From positions 27,243,001 to 27,307,000 of the forward strand of contig JALJCS010000009.1 in NCBI GenBank assembly GCA_023055355.1: a stretch of 64,000 nt of DNA, in the 5' to 3' direction. Shown piece after piece: positions 13,801 through 24,550 of the stretch; position 1 is the stretch's first letter; each line of letters opens with the position of its first letter. A program made the position numbers and the translations under genes. The notes below the pieces were generated by a model that saw nothing but the letters and a program-made list of their open reading frames with translations, did no database searches and was not told the origin of the DNA. Source of the stretch: Agelaius tricolor. Lineage: Eukaryota; Chordata; Aves; Passeriformes; Icteridae.

Positions 13801-14448
13801 TAGGTCCCTCGCTCTTTGCTTCCCTCCTTTCTGGTCTCTGGCAACACCTAGAAAAGTATAGAAAATCTCTGCTACAAGCCCCTTTCTGTCCATTATAATG
13901 AGAGAGAAGCATGATGAGGGCAATGTTCACTTTAAGGGATTGCCACTGATCCTCCCTGAGACTGAGCTGGCACCCTGTGCTTTAGAAACACAACGATGGG
14001 CAGTGGATTGTTGGCAGGAGCTCGATATCCGCTCTGGCCCGAGAGCCTCAGGTTTGCCTGGCTCTGCTCATGGGAGGCACACCACTGTGTGGGAACCCAG
14101 GGCAGACACTCCCCCCTCTGCAAACCAAGCAGATGCAGAGCTCAGAGATCACCCCACTGCACCCAGAGATATGCCAGCATATTGATTTTGATGGACTTAT
14201 GACAAAGAACATGGAACTGGCTCTCTAATGTTCTGACAGCACTGACACTCCTGGGATGGGGCCTCAAGCATAGCTCACAGGGCTATAAATGACCAGGCTA
14301 TAGTTGACCACCACAATAGTCATTAAATCTACATTCACAGATCACCAGGTCAGAGAAACCATTTCTTAAATGTATGTCTATGTTTCTTGTTCTGGGGTGG
14401 AGCACTTGCTGGCTTCATTTTTCTTTCTGACTTTTTTTTCCCCTCATG
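10836..14448. other. non-coding stretch, nothing secure
   Basis: Bases 11060-11495 carry several medium ORFs on both strands, including a minus-strand frame reading KYGPVFTNKGGGINTVYT interrupted by stops. No family was recognised. No repeats identified. Confidence 0.45.
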
Positions 14449-14478
14449 AAAAAAAGAAAAAAAAAAAGAAAAAAAAAA
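14449..14478. repeat. A-rich tract
   Basis: Near-pure A run broken by three G. Confidence 0.9.
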
Positions 14479-14748
14479 TTACAACCAACATCTTAAAGGT
14501 TCATTTTCTCCCCAGCATGGAATGAACCCAAACAGCCAAACCTCAGCATTTTTCACAAAGTGTAAGCCTTGTTTTGCAGCCAGCCGAGGAGTGAGGGGAG
14601 CTCAGGCTGGGTGTGTGGATGGCTGTGGAGGCAGGTGAAGGCACAGGAAGAGTCTGCATGTGCATAGCAGGTGCACAGAATTGTGAAGATAAGGAAAGCA
14701 TGGATGTCACAGCATTGGGTATATGACATGCTTGCACATATGTGTAAG

Positions 14749-14795
14749 GATATATACACATGCACACACACACAAACATGCATATATAGATGCAT
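14749..14795. repeat. TA/CA microsatellite
   Basis: TATATACACATGCACACACACACA followed by CATATATA; alternating purine-pyrimidine, Z-DNA prone. Confidence 0.8.
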
Positions 14796-15041
14796 ATTCA
14801 TTTTTGTGAATATCTGCCCAAGAGGACCCTGGGTCTGTAGGCCTGTGCAGAATTGGGTATGCAGAAGTGCTCCCTGGCTCCTCTCTCAGTTTAAAGACTT
14901 GGCAGGAGAATGGGGACAGTCACTGAAAGCCTCATTTTCTGTGCTGGGTTTGTCTGGTGGACTGGGCTGTAGGTGCTTCCGAGCCTCCCCCTTGTACCTG
15001 CTCTCAGAACCCGTTTTGCTTTCCAACTTTACTCATATTTG

Positions 15042-15367
15042 CTATTTCTTCCTTTCCCTCTTTCTGACTCCTTTTCTGTTATTCCTTCGTCTCATGTTTC
15101 CTCCCTCTGCCACTTCTAAAATGTTTTTCTCCTTCCCTTTCACTTCTCCCTTCTGTTCCTCCTTTCTAGGTCTCTCGTCTCATTCCTCCCACGCTGGCAT
15201 CCTCTCATTTCTCTGCCTCCCTCTGCTCTTCCACCGTTACTCTCCATCCTGCCTCTTTCCCTCACTCTCCCGTCTCACATGCTTTTGTTTTTCCTTCCCT
15301 CTCCCCCTTTGCTTGGCCTCTCTCCCCTCTTCTCTCCCTCCCGCTTCCTCACTCCCTTCTCCCTCTG
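15042..15367. repeat. pyrimidine-rich (CT) tract
   Basis: Over 300 bases of C/T-rich sequence on the plus strand with few purines. It produces a spurious long ORF (14671-15387, plus) rich in S, L, F and P, which should not be read as a gene. Confidence 0.85.
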
Positions 15368-15560
15368 AAATAAACTTCCCCGTGTGAAGCCCCTGGCCAC
15401 CTTCCAGCCTCTGGTGAGATGAAGGGGTCCCTGGCATACACTCAGCTCTGTGCTCCATAGGGCATTGTAACCACTGGTACTAAGGCTATAAAATCTTTAG
15501 TGTCTCTAGGAAAGATGACTGTAAATTCTTCAGAAGTCCCACCATGGGTGTAAAGATCCT

Positions 15561-15577
15561 CCCCCCCCCCCCCCCCC
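15561..15577. repeat. C17 homopolymer
   Basis: Seventeen consecutive C on the plus strand; G17 on the minus strand. Confidence 0.95.
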
Positions 15578-18430
15578 AGCTCTTCCCTCCTTCCTCGGGC
15601 CTCTGTGAAAGGAGCTGTGTAGTAAAGCAAGGGTCTCACTCCTCCCCTTTGCTAAAGCTCCAGCTCTGAACAAGATTTCAGCAGAGCATGGCCCTCCCCA
15701 TTGAATTCAAGAGGAGATTTCAGTACCCTGCAGAGCAGAGAAGCAGTTCTTGCCGCTCTTTTGGTCACTTAGGTATTTGACTTTATAAACATGATTTAAA
15801 AATGCTAAGAAAGCACTGAAGAGAGGAAAGCCTCCCCTCTAAATGTTGAGCAAACAGAAACACACGAAGCATTGTTCAGCTCTGAAAGATGAACCAGCCT
15901 TGGGCCAGCGAGGGAGTGTGGGGAAAGCAGGCAGTGCATTAAAAATAGGTTAATTCTCACATATTACGGATTTGCTGTAAAGCCTGGAAGATCCCAAAGG
16001 GTGTTTATTTTTTTTTTTAACTTCTTTCCAACCTGATGAACACCAAGCATATCTTCTCAGGGATATTCAGCAGGGAATTTAGACAAAGCTTAGCAGAGGC
16101 AGCACAGAATCCAGCTTTTGGCCCCAGGGACCTGTGTTTAGCAAGAGTCAGACCTGGTTACTGTCAGGCTGGTGGGTGGATGGGACTTGGATGTGCAGAA
16201 GGCCATCATGACACTTTTTTATCTAATGCATGGATTTCCTGGTGCTTGTCACAGGAAGAGGGAGCACAGGGTTCATATGTGAAGAGCTATATTGCAAAAG
16301 TTTTTTAGTACTCCCACACCATGCACAAAACATACAATATGCTCCCATCCTGTGCCCCCAGTCACTGCCAGCCCCAAAGCAGGACATCCCCCTGACACTG
16401 CCATATGGAGAAAGTGAAGCAGAGACAACAGGCTGGCCATGGTGAACCTACAAAGTGCAACAGCCTCAGCAAAAGAGAGCCGGATTCATCTGAATAATTC
16501 TCATTTTCAGTGTGAAAGATTTGACAGGCTTGAAAACACATGGCCCATCCTTCCTAATGGGTTGTACTTCAGCATGTGGTAGGGGTGGTAAATTCCCTGA
16601 GGCTCCCAGGTTGGTGCTGGAACTAACAATCCCATGTTTACCTTCTCTAGACTATGGGCCAAGTTCATTAAAAAAAAATACAGGATGAGGAATTCGGGGC
16701 ATTCATATTCTCATCAATGACTGTCCATAGTGTGTGTCATGAAGGGGAAGCACTGAGGGGAAATGGGGTGGCAGGATGGTGTGAGTAGGAGTGCCCGTGA
16801 CTGCAGCAGAGGCAGAGGGGGAAGAGTGGGCCATGGGAAGGGGCTTTGACAAAATTGCATCTGTGAAAACTAGTGGAGAATTTTGCAGCTGAGGGGTGCT
16901 GTAAAGTTGGCAGAGCCTTGTAGAAGACCATCCAAAGCACCTGGCTCTTTGGTTGCTGTTCAAATAGCAGATTTGACCAAAATGGAGGAAAGCATTGAGT
17001 GGAAGTTGCATGGCTCTTTTGTTCTGCTTCTCCCTTTTGCTTCCCTTTGCCAAGACCTGCTCCCTACGCTTCCTGCTGAAGAACTGCAAAGCCCTTTCCC
17101 ACCTCCCTACTTAACGCTAGACAGCTACAGATAGCTCCTTTCATTTTTCTTTGCAGCCTCCTCCTCCTCCTCCTCCAGGGTGCTTTAAGCATAGCCAAGC
17201 TTTCTCTCCAGTTATTGCTACCTCCACAACCTCTTTCTGAGCTTTTGGTGTTTCTGACCTATTGTTTCCATGGCATTGTGGGGATCAGCTCCACTGGGTC
17301 ATCTCCAGCATTTGACTCATGTGCCAGTGCCTCCAGCTCCACTGAAACCTGATGTGCTTAGCCAATTGTACAGCAGAGGGCATGGACATGCCCCACGTCT
17401 TCAGCTCTGGTAGTCTGCTGTCTGAATTCTGGTGTGCACCGTTACAAGAGTGCAGACAAGAGGACCTAGGCTTTATTCCCAGCTATGCCACTTTTTAAAG
17501 TGGGATGCTTTGGATTGAGCCACATCTTTACCTGTGCCTCAGTTTCCCAGGCAGAAAACAGGGTTACATACTCTGACTGGTTTTGGCAATTGATCTCATA
17601 GTTAGGTATCTACTGATGCATGTCGGATGGCATCCTTCTCTAGATGAGCTCCTGCAGTTTGATGCTGATATGTCCTGGTCTGAAAAAGCCCAGGTGTGAC
17701 AAGCCCAAAACAAAGAGGGAAAGGCATGTACCTGGGTGTTAATACCAATTATCTCTCCCAGGGGGTGTCATGAAGAGGTGTTCCCCACCCACTCCATCAG
17801 TGTGATGTCTGGGAAGGGGCAACACCAGACACAAACATCCAGTGGCTGATGTGGTGGACATGCCAGCCAGTCTGAGGCCTGGACTGGCTGGTGAGACCAT
17901 GCAAAAACCAGGACAACTGTCCCTTGTGTGGGGGAACTCATGGCATCAGCTAACCAGTGAGACAAAGGGAGCTGGCCACGGAGGAGGGAAGGGGTCATGG
18001 GGCCAGGAGAGGAGTGGAGTGATAGCCCTGGGGTACCACGTGGGGTGACAGCCTCCAGGCTGAGTGCAGTCCCATGAGAGGACTGGGGTGTAGGGGTGTG
18101 TGTGAGGAAATTGAGAGAGCCCCCTCTGTAGTGCACTGCCAGCTTTGCGCCACCATTTAGCCCAGAACATGTGTTGACCTGGGTAGTGCTAATGGGGGAG
18201 GAAAAGAGGGGCTGCAGGTTACAGTCTTCTTCACCCTCCAGAAAATCCATCCTTTGGGGTTTCTCCATCAGCCCCCACTTGCCAGATATCTCAGCCATGC
18301 AGCCCTTGGAGAGAAGGTGCAGGAGGAGGAGGAGGGAGGATTCAGGTGGCAGCATTTGTTCTGTGTCCTCCCGGTGGCCCTGAAACCTTCCAAACCTGAT
18401 TTTTCAATAGGCCACCAAAACAACCACTAG
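15578..18430. other. non-coding stretch, nothing secure
   Basis: Contains a CTC triplet run (17155-17177). A 195-codon minus ORF (17768-18355) has no recognisable domain. The segment from about 17671 begins TGTCCTGGTCTGA, reminiscent of some avian LTR starts, but no matching end or target duplication was found. Confidence 0.45.
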
Positions 18431-18439
18431 ATGTTTAAT

Positions 18440-18720
18440 GACTTTCGATCTCTCCTGCCCCAGACTGGCTTTGAAACAGTGACTCAGATGCCAAAGTCCC
18501 AGTAGCAAAGTGGCTTTTTAATGACACAACTCGAGCTCGAATTCCAGGCACAGGGGAGGCTTTGACACTGCTGTTTGTTTTCTTATTGGAGAAGTTCAAG
18601 AGAAGCTCAAGGCTTAAAAGCAAACCCTTGAAAGCAAAGCATTCCTAATCACATAAAAGTGTCTGCACAGGCCAGGGCTGAAGAGGGGGCTTGTGACTTT
18701 AATCTTTGCATATCCCTTTC
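18440..18720. promoter_or_regulatory. possible enhancer-like segment
   Basis: Unique, AT-balanced sequence with TTTTTAATGAC, AACTCGAGCTCGAATTC, TTAAAAGCAAAC and ACTTTAATCTTTGCATAT (octamer-like). Suggestive of a regulatory element, but only by word content. Confidence 0.25.
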
Positions 18721-18756
18721 TTTCTTCAAGCATCTCTCCCTCTCACAGAGGGGACA

Positions 18757-18840
18757 CACACACACGCACACACAAAACTCTCCTCAACGCCAATAGTATA
18801 ATGCTCCAGGAGAGGAAGGAGGAGGAAGAGAAGGAGGAGG
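18757..18840. repeat. CA repeat followed by GGA repeat
   Basis: ACACACACACACGCACACAC near 18757-18776, then GGAGGAAGAGAAGGAGGAGG-type purine units near 18806-18840. Confidence 0.8.
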
Positions 18841-18924
18841 AAGCCAGCCCGCCTGCCTGCCCCCATGCTGAGCCTGAGCAGACTTTGTGAGAAAGCTTCT
18901 CTCCATCTGCAGCCCAGCCCGGTG

Positions 18925-19110
18925 GGAGTCAATTAATTCTGAATAACCTAAACCGACAGAGGTATTTGCATTCACAACCTGACTGATGACCGTATAAAAT
19001 TGATTTATGAATTGAAGTACTTTCCCTCCCCTTATCCCCAATTCAAGCCATAATTGATTATACGTGCTGCAGCGAAATTAAAGAAAGGAAAATTAAAAAA
19101 AAAAGAAAAG
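18925..19110. promoter_or_regulatory. candidate conserved enhancer with clustered homeodomain sites
   Basis: Within under 200 bp: AATTAATT (18931-18938), ATTGATTTATGAATTG (CDX/HOX-like), CTTATCCCC (GATA on the minus strand), CCATAATTGATTA and CGAAATTAAAG. The sequence is not low-complexity and not a repeat I know. This density is typical of developmental enhancers. Confidence 0.35.
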
Positions 19111-21635
19111 AAAAAAGGGAGGCTCCACAGACGCTGCTCTATATTCTCAAGGTTTCCTGGGATTAGCCGATCTATTCATCACTTATTTTTTTTTATTTAA
19201 AAAGTTGCTTCCTTTACCCTCTTCACCAGCTTCTCCCCCCACCCCCTCCCCTTCATCCCTGCCCCTCGCCACCACCTCTCAGCCCAGGCAGAAACACAGT
19301 GGGTTGTACCTCAGGAGAGATGGTGGGAGGCACAGAACCCCCTCAGCAACATTCCCACAGTGTGCCAGTGAGGCGAGAAGGATTTAAGCCTGACACCCTT
19401 ACAGGGCAGAACAGACCCTTCCAAAAGGAGAAGGAGACTAAACTGGAAATCCTCAACCCAACACTGTCCGAAGGTCTGGCTTAACTTGCTGCCTTGTAAC
19501 TGCTGCATTGTAGCCCTCTGTGGGGTGGGGAATTCACTTGGCCTTTCCAAGCAGTCATCTCTTATTAAAGAGATGCTTTCTTATACTCATGCAATGCTCA
19601 TACAATGCCCTCCATGACCTAGGGAGAAGTGCTGTATGAAAGCAGGTACTATTGGGCAATATCCACTTGCCTGATGTCAATAGGAAGCATGAGAAATCTT
19701 GTTGGAAGCAGCTGAATGATGCAACTCTACAGATTTTCTCCTAGTACTTAGTATATTGAGCTAAATCCATAAGCATGAGAACTGATGACACTTTAATCTT
19801 TTTTCCACTCATTATCCACCTACTCCACCCTATCTGTCATCCCATTTTCATTATCTACTCATTGTTTTTCTTCCCATTTTACGTATGGGAACACAGAGAA
19901 GCAGACTGGTGATGGGAACATAGATAACCTTAGTCCTGTTCTATTTTTTCTTTGCTTCTTTCTAAATCCTTTTTTTTTTCCCCCCATTTTTAAGGAATGG
20001 ATATGCCCTCTTATTTCCTTTCTTTTGAGTGGGAAGAGACAGAAAACCCCTAGTACAGCTGAACCCTTGTATGATTTCACTAAAACTCATTTGCCCAGAG
20101 TGGTCTGTAAAGCTCACAGACTTCTTGAGCATGTAAGTACAACTTCATATCACTTTGCAGAGTTGCAATGCTTATTGTTCCTTATCCTTTAGGAAATTAT
20201 TTAAACCAAATCTTTCAAGCATCTGGACACAGCTCAGCAATGCCATCTGCACGGCACCTCCAGTGAAGGAAGAAAGACTGTGATCTAAGTGAGGCAAGGT
20301 GGGGACTCGGAACTTGCCCATTCCTAGGATCTATACCAGGATGGGGAGAGCTCATTTATTTCAACCCCCACAACATTGTCTCTCTCCATTTGGGTAAAGC
20401 TGAGAAGAACAAAAGGGCTCAATGAAAAAATATTAAGCAAGACCACTTGCCTTAACTGTTCAAAGAGGCCTTCAGCAAGAAGCTTGTCCAAGGACTCTCA
20501 CATGGCAGCTATGGTGCTACCACGGAGTTCAAGGAGAAACCACTCTTCTTTCCCAAAGAGATGAGGCAGGGGCAGCAGGAAGGCAGTGCTGTGCAGGGAT
20601 CCAGCTGTGCCTCCTCCGCTGCAGCTGTTTGCCTGCCCCTCCATCCCCCACTGCATAAGGCCTTTGTCCTGCTCCAGGGCCATTTCCCTAAAAGTTCAGT
20701 GTTCGCAGGTGTTTGACCTCATTGTGCTGGGAACAAGGGGAAGGCTGGGGGAAGGGGGCTCTGTGTAATTAAAGCCAAAAGCCCTACACAGTGCTGGAAA
20801 GCTGAACCTTAACTGGCATCTCACATCTCTGGTGGAAGCTCTGGGCAGGACTTTGGAAAAGGTTCAGAGCAGAAAGCTTCAGAGCAGGATTCAGGAGATA
20901 CTGCCAAAAATCACATTGGACCCAGGAGGCAGCACTCCACATCCCAGTGGTCAAACTCTGTGCAGAATAAAACCCACTTCACAGCAAATAAGGCCTTTAT
21001 GCTGCAGCCTGGGACATCATTTGGGAAAAAGCTGTCTCTGCTTCAAAAATCTACAAGGCCCTGCTCCTGGAAAATGAAAATGGTGGTGTGTCCACCCCCC
21101 CTGTCAGCTCTGATATGAGGTGCACAGCCAGGCTCTGCAATAGTCTGTGGCCCCCTCATAGCTGCAAGGCTTGTCAGACATTTGCTGTGCATGGAGGACA
21201 TCTTGCACCTTGAGGTAACACAAGGAGCAAATGCATTGTCATGGCTTTGGGGGTATCCTCCAAACAAGCTTCCCATTTCAAAAACCAGCAGCTCCAGGGC
21301 ACAACAAGGGGCACTGTATGTGGGCTGGGCTTTCTCACCAAGAATGCCTGTCCAAATTAACCTGAAATAAAGATTGTCTGTGTCTGGAGGAGGTGAGAAC
21401 CAGCTGCGCCATGAGCAACTCAGGAGCTCCTGAGCCAGCAGACAGCAGAGGCCAAAGGCTGCAGTCATGTCTCGTCTGGGAGCTGCAGACCAAAATCTGT
21501 GATCCTTACATGCCAGGCTAAGGCACTGACCTCTGGGATGGGAAGCCAGCAACACAGAGTGGAGGTGGGCAGCAGCCCTGGCAGGGGAGGGCACTGCCCA
21601 GATCCCACATCTACTCGGCTCCCTCCCATCTCCAC
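19111..21635. other. non-coding stretch, nothing recognised
   Basis: Contains T/C and A runs (19080-19112, 19970-19985). No exon, repeat family or RNA gene supported. Confidence 0.5.
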
Positions 21636-21639
21636 CACA

Positions 21640-21930
21640 AGGAGTCCCGCAGATGTCGACCCCGACAAAAGCACGCAAATGGGAGGGACGTCAGCGCAGA
21701 TTTACATCCAAAGGTCGCCATGTCCTGAGTGGTAAACGGGTGGACAAAGAAGTTAATCGGGAAGTCAAAAAGGGCAACCTGAAGAGGAGCGGCAGCTGGG
21801 AATGTGGAAGCAGAAATCAAGGCAATTAGAAGGGAAAAAAAGAGGGAGAGTTTTGCATGCCTTTCTGATTTTTCCACATGGAAAGAACAACGCCGTATTA
21901 TCTGAAACTGAATTATTTTTACTGTCAGCT
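21640..21930. promoter_or_regulatory. candidate conserved regulatory element (CRE- and octamer-like words)
   Basis: GACGTCA (21687-21693, CRE core), ACGCAAATGG (octamer-like), AAGTTAATCGGG, GGCAATTAGAAG, TTTTGCATGC and CTGAATTATTTTTACTGTCA. CpG dinucleotides are retained in otherwise CpG-poor surroundings, which suggests constraint or an unmethylated element. Confidence 0.33.
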
Positions 21931-23194
21931 AAGAGAGAGCAATCAGTAGGCTTGAACTGATGACTCTGCCAGCAGTCACAGTCTTTCTTCCCACACAGAC
22001 CAGCGACCCCTCTGCAGACAAAACAGCTGCCTGAAATTCCAGAGCTCCCAGGGGAAGAGCAGTGCCATCCTTGCTCACATCTGCACTGACAGGCTCTGCT
22101 ATATCACTTATCTGCTGCCACAACATGTGGAAGCATCCATCTGAAAACTGATACTGATTCCACACTGGGTGCTCCACAAACATGGAGCCTAGAGATGCTC
22201 GGAGCTGCCCAGAGCCCACAGCACAACTATCACAAGCAGCAACAGGTCACTGCAGCCTGCAGCCATTCCTGAGCTATTGTTCAGGGTACAGACTAAGGTC
22301 ATGTTCCCTTTTAAGCTGAGTCAATCTTTTTACTGAGTTCACTGGGAGCTTGCGCTCAAGACAGCGGTTACTAGATGGGCCAAACATAATCTTTCAGAGC
22401 TTGGACAGGGCTGTATTGGCCCCAGGGGAGTTTGGGAAATGGAGAAACAAACACCATCACCCATGTGACTAAAAACAAAGCAGAAAAAAAGGTTTCAAAA
22501 ATATTGATAAATATGCTTTTCTAATAATAATAGTAATGCTTTTCTCTACCTCTTTAAAAAAACCCCAACAACACAAAGAACTGCTTTTCCAGAGAGTCAA
22601 GGATCTCTCCTCTTTCAACAGCACAAATTCATCAGCCAGCTTTTAATACCATTAATTCAAATGAGCAGAGACACTAGCCAGCTGCTGGATGGGTACCAGA
22701 GAGGCTGGATGCTCTGAGCAAGCCCAACCACCTGCCCAGGGCTTGCTCTTCTCCCTGCATTGAACATGCCCACTCTGGCTTCATGGAGAAAGTTTAGCAC
22801 ACTGACCTATTGCTAAGCAAAAAGGTATTTATAATTCCCAGGAAATGCAGATCCTATTTCCTTTAGTGTGTAACTCACAGGCAACAGAAAGAGTGAGGAC
22901 TCATTGCTTCACCCACAGCATCAACAGTTTTAGGAACTGGGGTACTTCAAGGACCTCTGGATTTGACCTGGGAGATAGCTGGGCACCTCTCTCTTTTAGC
23001 CTAGAGCTGGACAATTAGCCTTGCTCAGCCAGCAAATTTTTGCCAAATGGCCAGGAGCTCTTGACTGGCTGAGTCCAAGCATTTTTTGCATAGGGCCTAG
23101 CTGAAATAAAGAGACAAAGGGACTCTGACAAAGAAAAAAAAAAAAAGCGGCTACTGGTCAGATACAAATAATTTAGCTTAATATAAACTTAATT
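21931..23194. other. non-coding stretch
   Basis: Nothing recognised except an A13 run at 23134-23146. Confidence 0.5.
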
Positions 23195-23276
23195 GGGTAT
23201 CATCCTGGGATCTTTATAACACAGAAAATCAGACTAGCTGGTCTAATAATATCTTTTGGCCTTCAAATCTATGAAC
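23195..23276 (+). repeat. ancient CR1 3' end
   Basis: CAGACTAGCTGGTCTAATAATATC then CTTTTGGCCTTCAAATCTATGAACTGATG: the 3' terminus of old CR1 subfamilies (consensus form: AGATGATCTAATGGTCCCTTCTGGCCTT, then AATCTATGA). Only the tail is left. Confidence 0.75.
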
Positions 23277-23839
23277 TGATGCCTCATCTTTCAAACACTT
23301 CACTTTCTCTCTCAAAAACTGGGTACAGATTAGGTCTAAAATGTCCCTTGTTGTCCCCACATTTGTGCTGGGCTTGCTTGGTAGTTGCACCCTTGCCCAG
23401 ATGCCTTGGGAGCTGTTCCTTCTACACTTGTCCCTGTTTGGTTGCTTCTGTTATTAAATTCAAAAGTGACAGACCCCAGAGAAATGCAAGCAGTTAATTT
23501 ATTTCTCTCCAGCTGTAAATGTGCAAATACTTTTATCAGAGATTGTTTCTTAAAATGTCACAGACAATGGGGCATTTTTGCATGAGTCAAGCCAAAAACA
23601 TAGAAATGTCTCCTGGACAATATTTTGTCTGCAGCACTGGGACATGTTTGTGCAACTGGCTTCGGGACCAAAAAAATTTAAAACTCTAGCCCTTCCTCTG
23701 GTGGGTATCAAAGCATCCTCAGGAAAGGGCAAAATGACCACAGGGACAAAGATGCCAGGTTACACCTGGGAGGGGAGATTTCTCTACCTGCTCCCCAAGC
23801 CCTGAAAAAACACAGCAGGGGTTTTGTTTCTCGAAGCTG
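23277..23839. other. flank of CpG island
   Basis: No feature supported. Confidence 0.5.
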
Positions 23840-24099
23840 CAGCTTGGCGGCCGTGCCGGCGGGTCACATTTTACAGTCTGGGCCAGGGAACGATGAAAAA
23901 CAGAGATGACGGCCTGACGGCCCCGGCTTTACACCGAACCCCCAGCCAGCTCCCTGCTCGCAGCACCGACGTCCTCGGAGAGCGCCCGGACCTCGCTCCT
24001 CGCGCCGTTTGGGGCTTTTTCCTCCCCCCGCCCCTTTTCTCTGGGAGAACCTCTCTCCCTTCTCCCGGCGGCTCCCCCCGGGCCGCCCCGCCCGGCATC

Positions 24100-24108
24100 C
24101 CTCACCTC
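24100..24108 (-). other. possible 5' splice site of a first exon
   Basis: Minus strand GGCGAG followed by GTGAGG, about 45-70 bases downstream of the expected start from the TATA-like element. It could define a short first exon of a leftward transcript. No partner exon was identified. Confidence 0.22.
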
Positions 24109-24175
24109 GCCACAAACCCGCCACACACACGCACGCACGCACTGCGGGCAGGCACAAAGGCTTTCAAAGCCGCCC

Positions 24176-24181
24176 TTTATA
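24176..24181 (-). promoter_or_regulatory. TATA-like element in CpG island
   Basis: Minus strand GGGGATATAAAGGGCGGC. The TATAAA core is well formed and GC-flanked, as in real TATA promoters. Initiation would be expected about 30 bases to the left, near 24150. Confidence 0.35.
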
Positions 24182-24550
24182 TCCCCCCACAGCTGCCCGC
24201 GCAGCCCCTGCTCCAGCGCTCGCCCAGCAAGGACGCGTATTCTTCGGCTCCCAAAGGCCCCCATTGCTGTCAATTAGTTACGGGACGCCACCGGGATTCA
24301 AGGCTGACAGCTCCGGCAAAGCAGGAGAAATGGACTCAGTAGGGAGCGAGGGGGCCTGCCCTCTTTCTCCCCCCGCGTCTTTCTCCCCACAAGAAATACC
24401 TTTCTTAGCGAGGCTTTTTAAGCCGCCCCCCCCAATCCCTCCGCCCGCGCCTGCATGCAGGGGCATGCACGTAGAGGGATGCATGGCGCCGAGAGATGCC
24501 AAACGTGCTGTGAAAGGGGCGCCGGGGACAGCCGACCTGCCCACGTAGGG

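Larger units (their letters stand above)
23840..24550. promoter_or_regulatory. CpG island
   Basis: A sharp rise in G+C with dense CpG, such as CGGCGGCTC, CCGGGCCGCCCCGCCCGGC, CCGCGCAGCC and CGCCGGGGAC, against CpG-poor flanks. This is the only large island in the window. Several long ORFs here (for example 24009-24548 plus and 23929-24273 minus) follow from base composition. The island probably marks a promoter, either of a transcript not otherwise visible or of a distant gene's alternative start. Confidence 0.8.

Noticed and set aside
14671..15387. 238-codon plus-strand ORF
   Set aside because: It is produced by a pyrimidine-rich tract (S, L, F, P-rich) with no domain.
17671..18180. Possible solo LTR starting TGTCCTGGTCTGA
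   Set aside because: No matching 3' end, polyadenylation pattern or target duplication seen.
17768..18355. 195-codon minus-strand ORF
   Set aside because: No domain, GC-rich context, overlapping ORFs in other frames, no splice or promoter context.
23929..24548. Long ORFs on both strands in the CpG island
   Set aside because: Explained by high GC and few stop codons; no homology.
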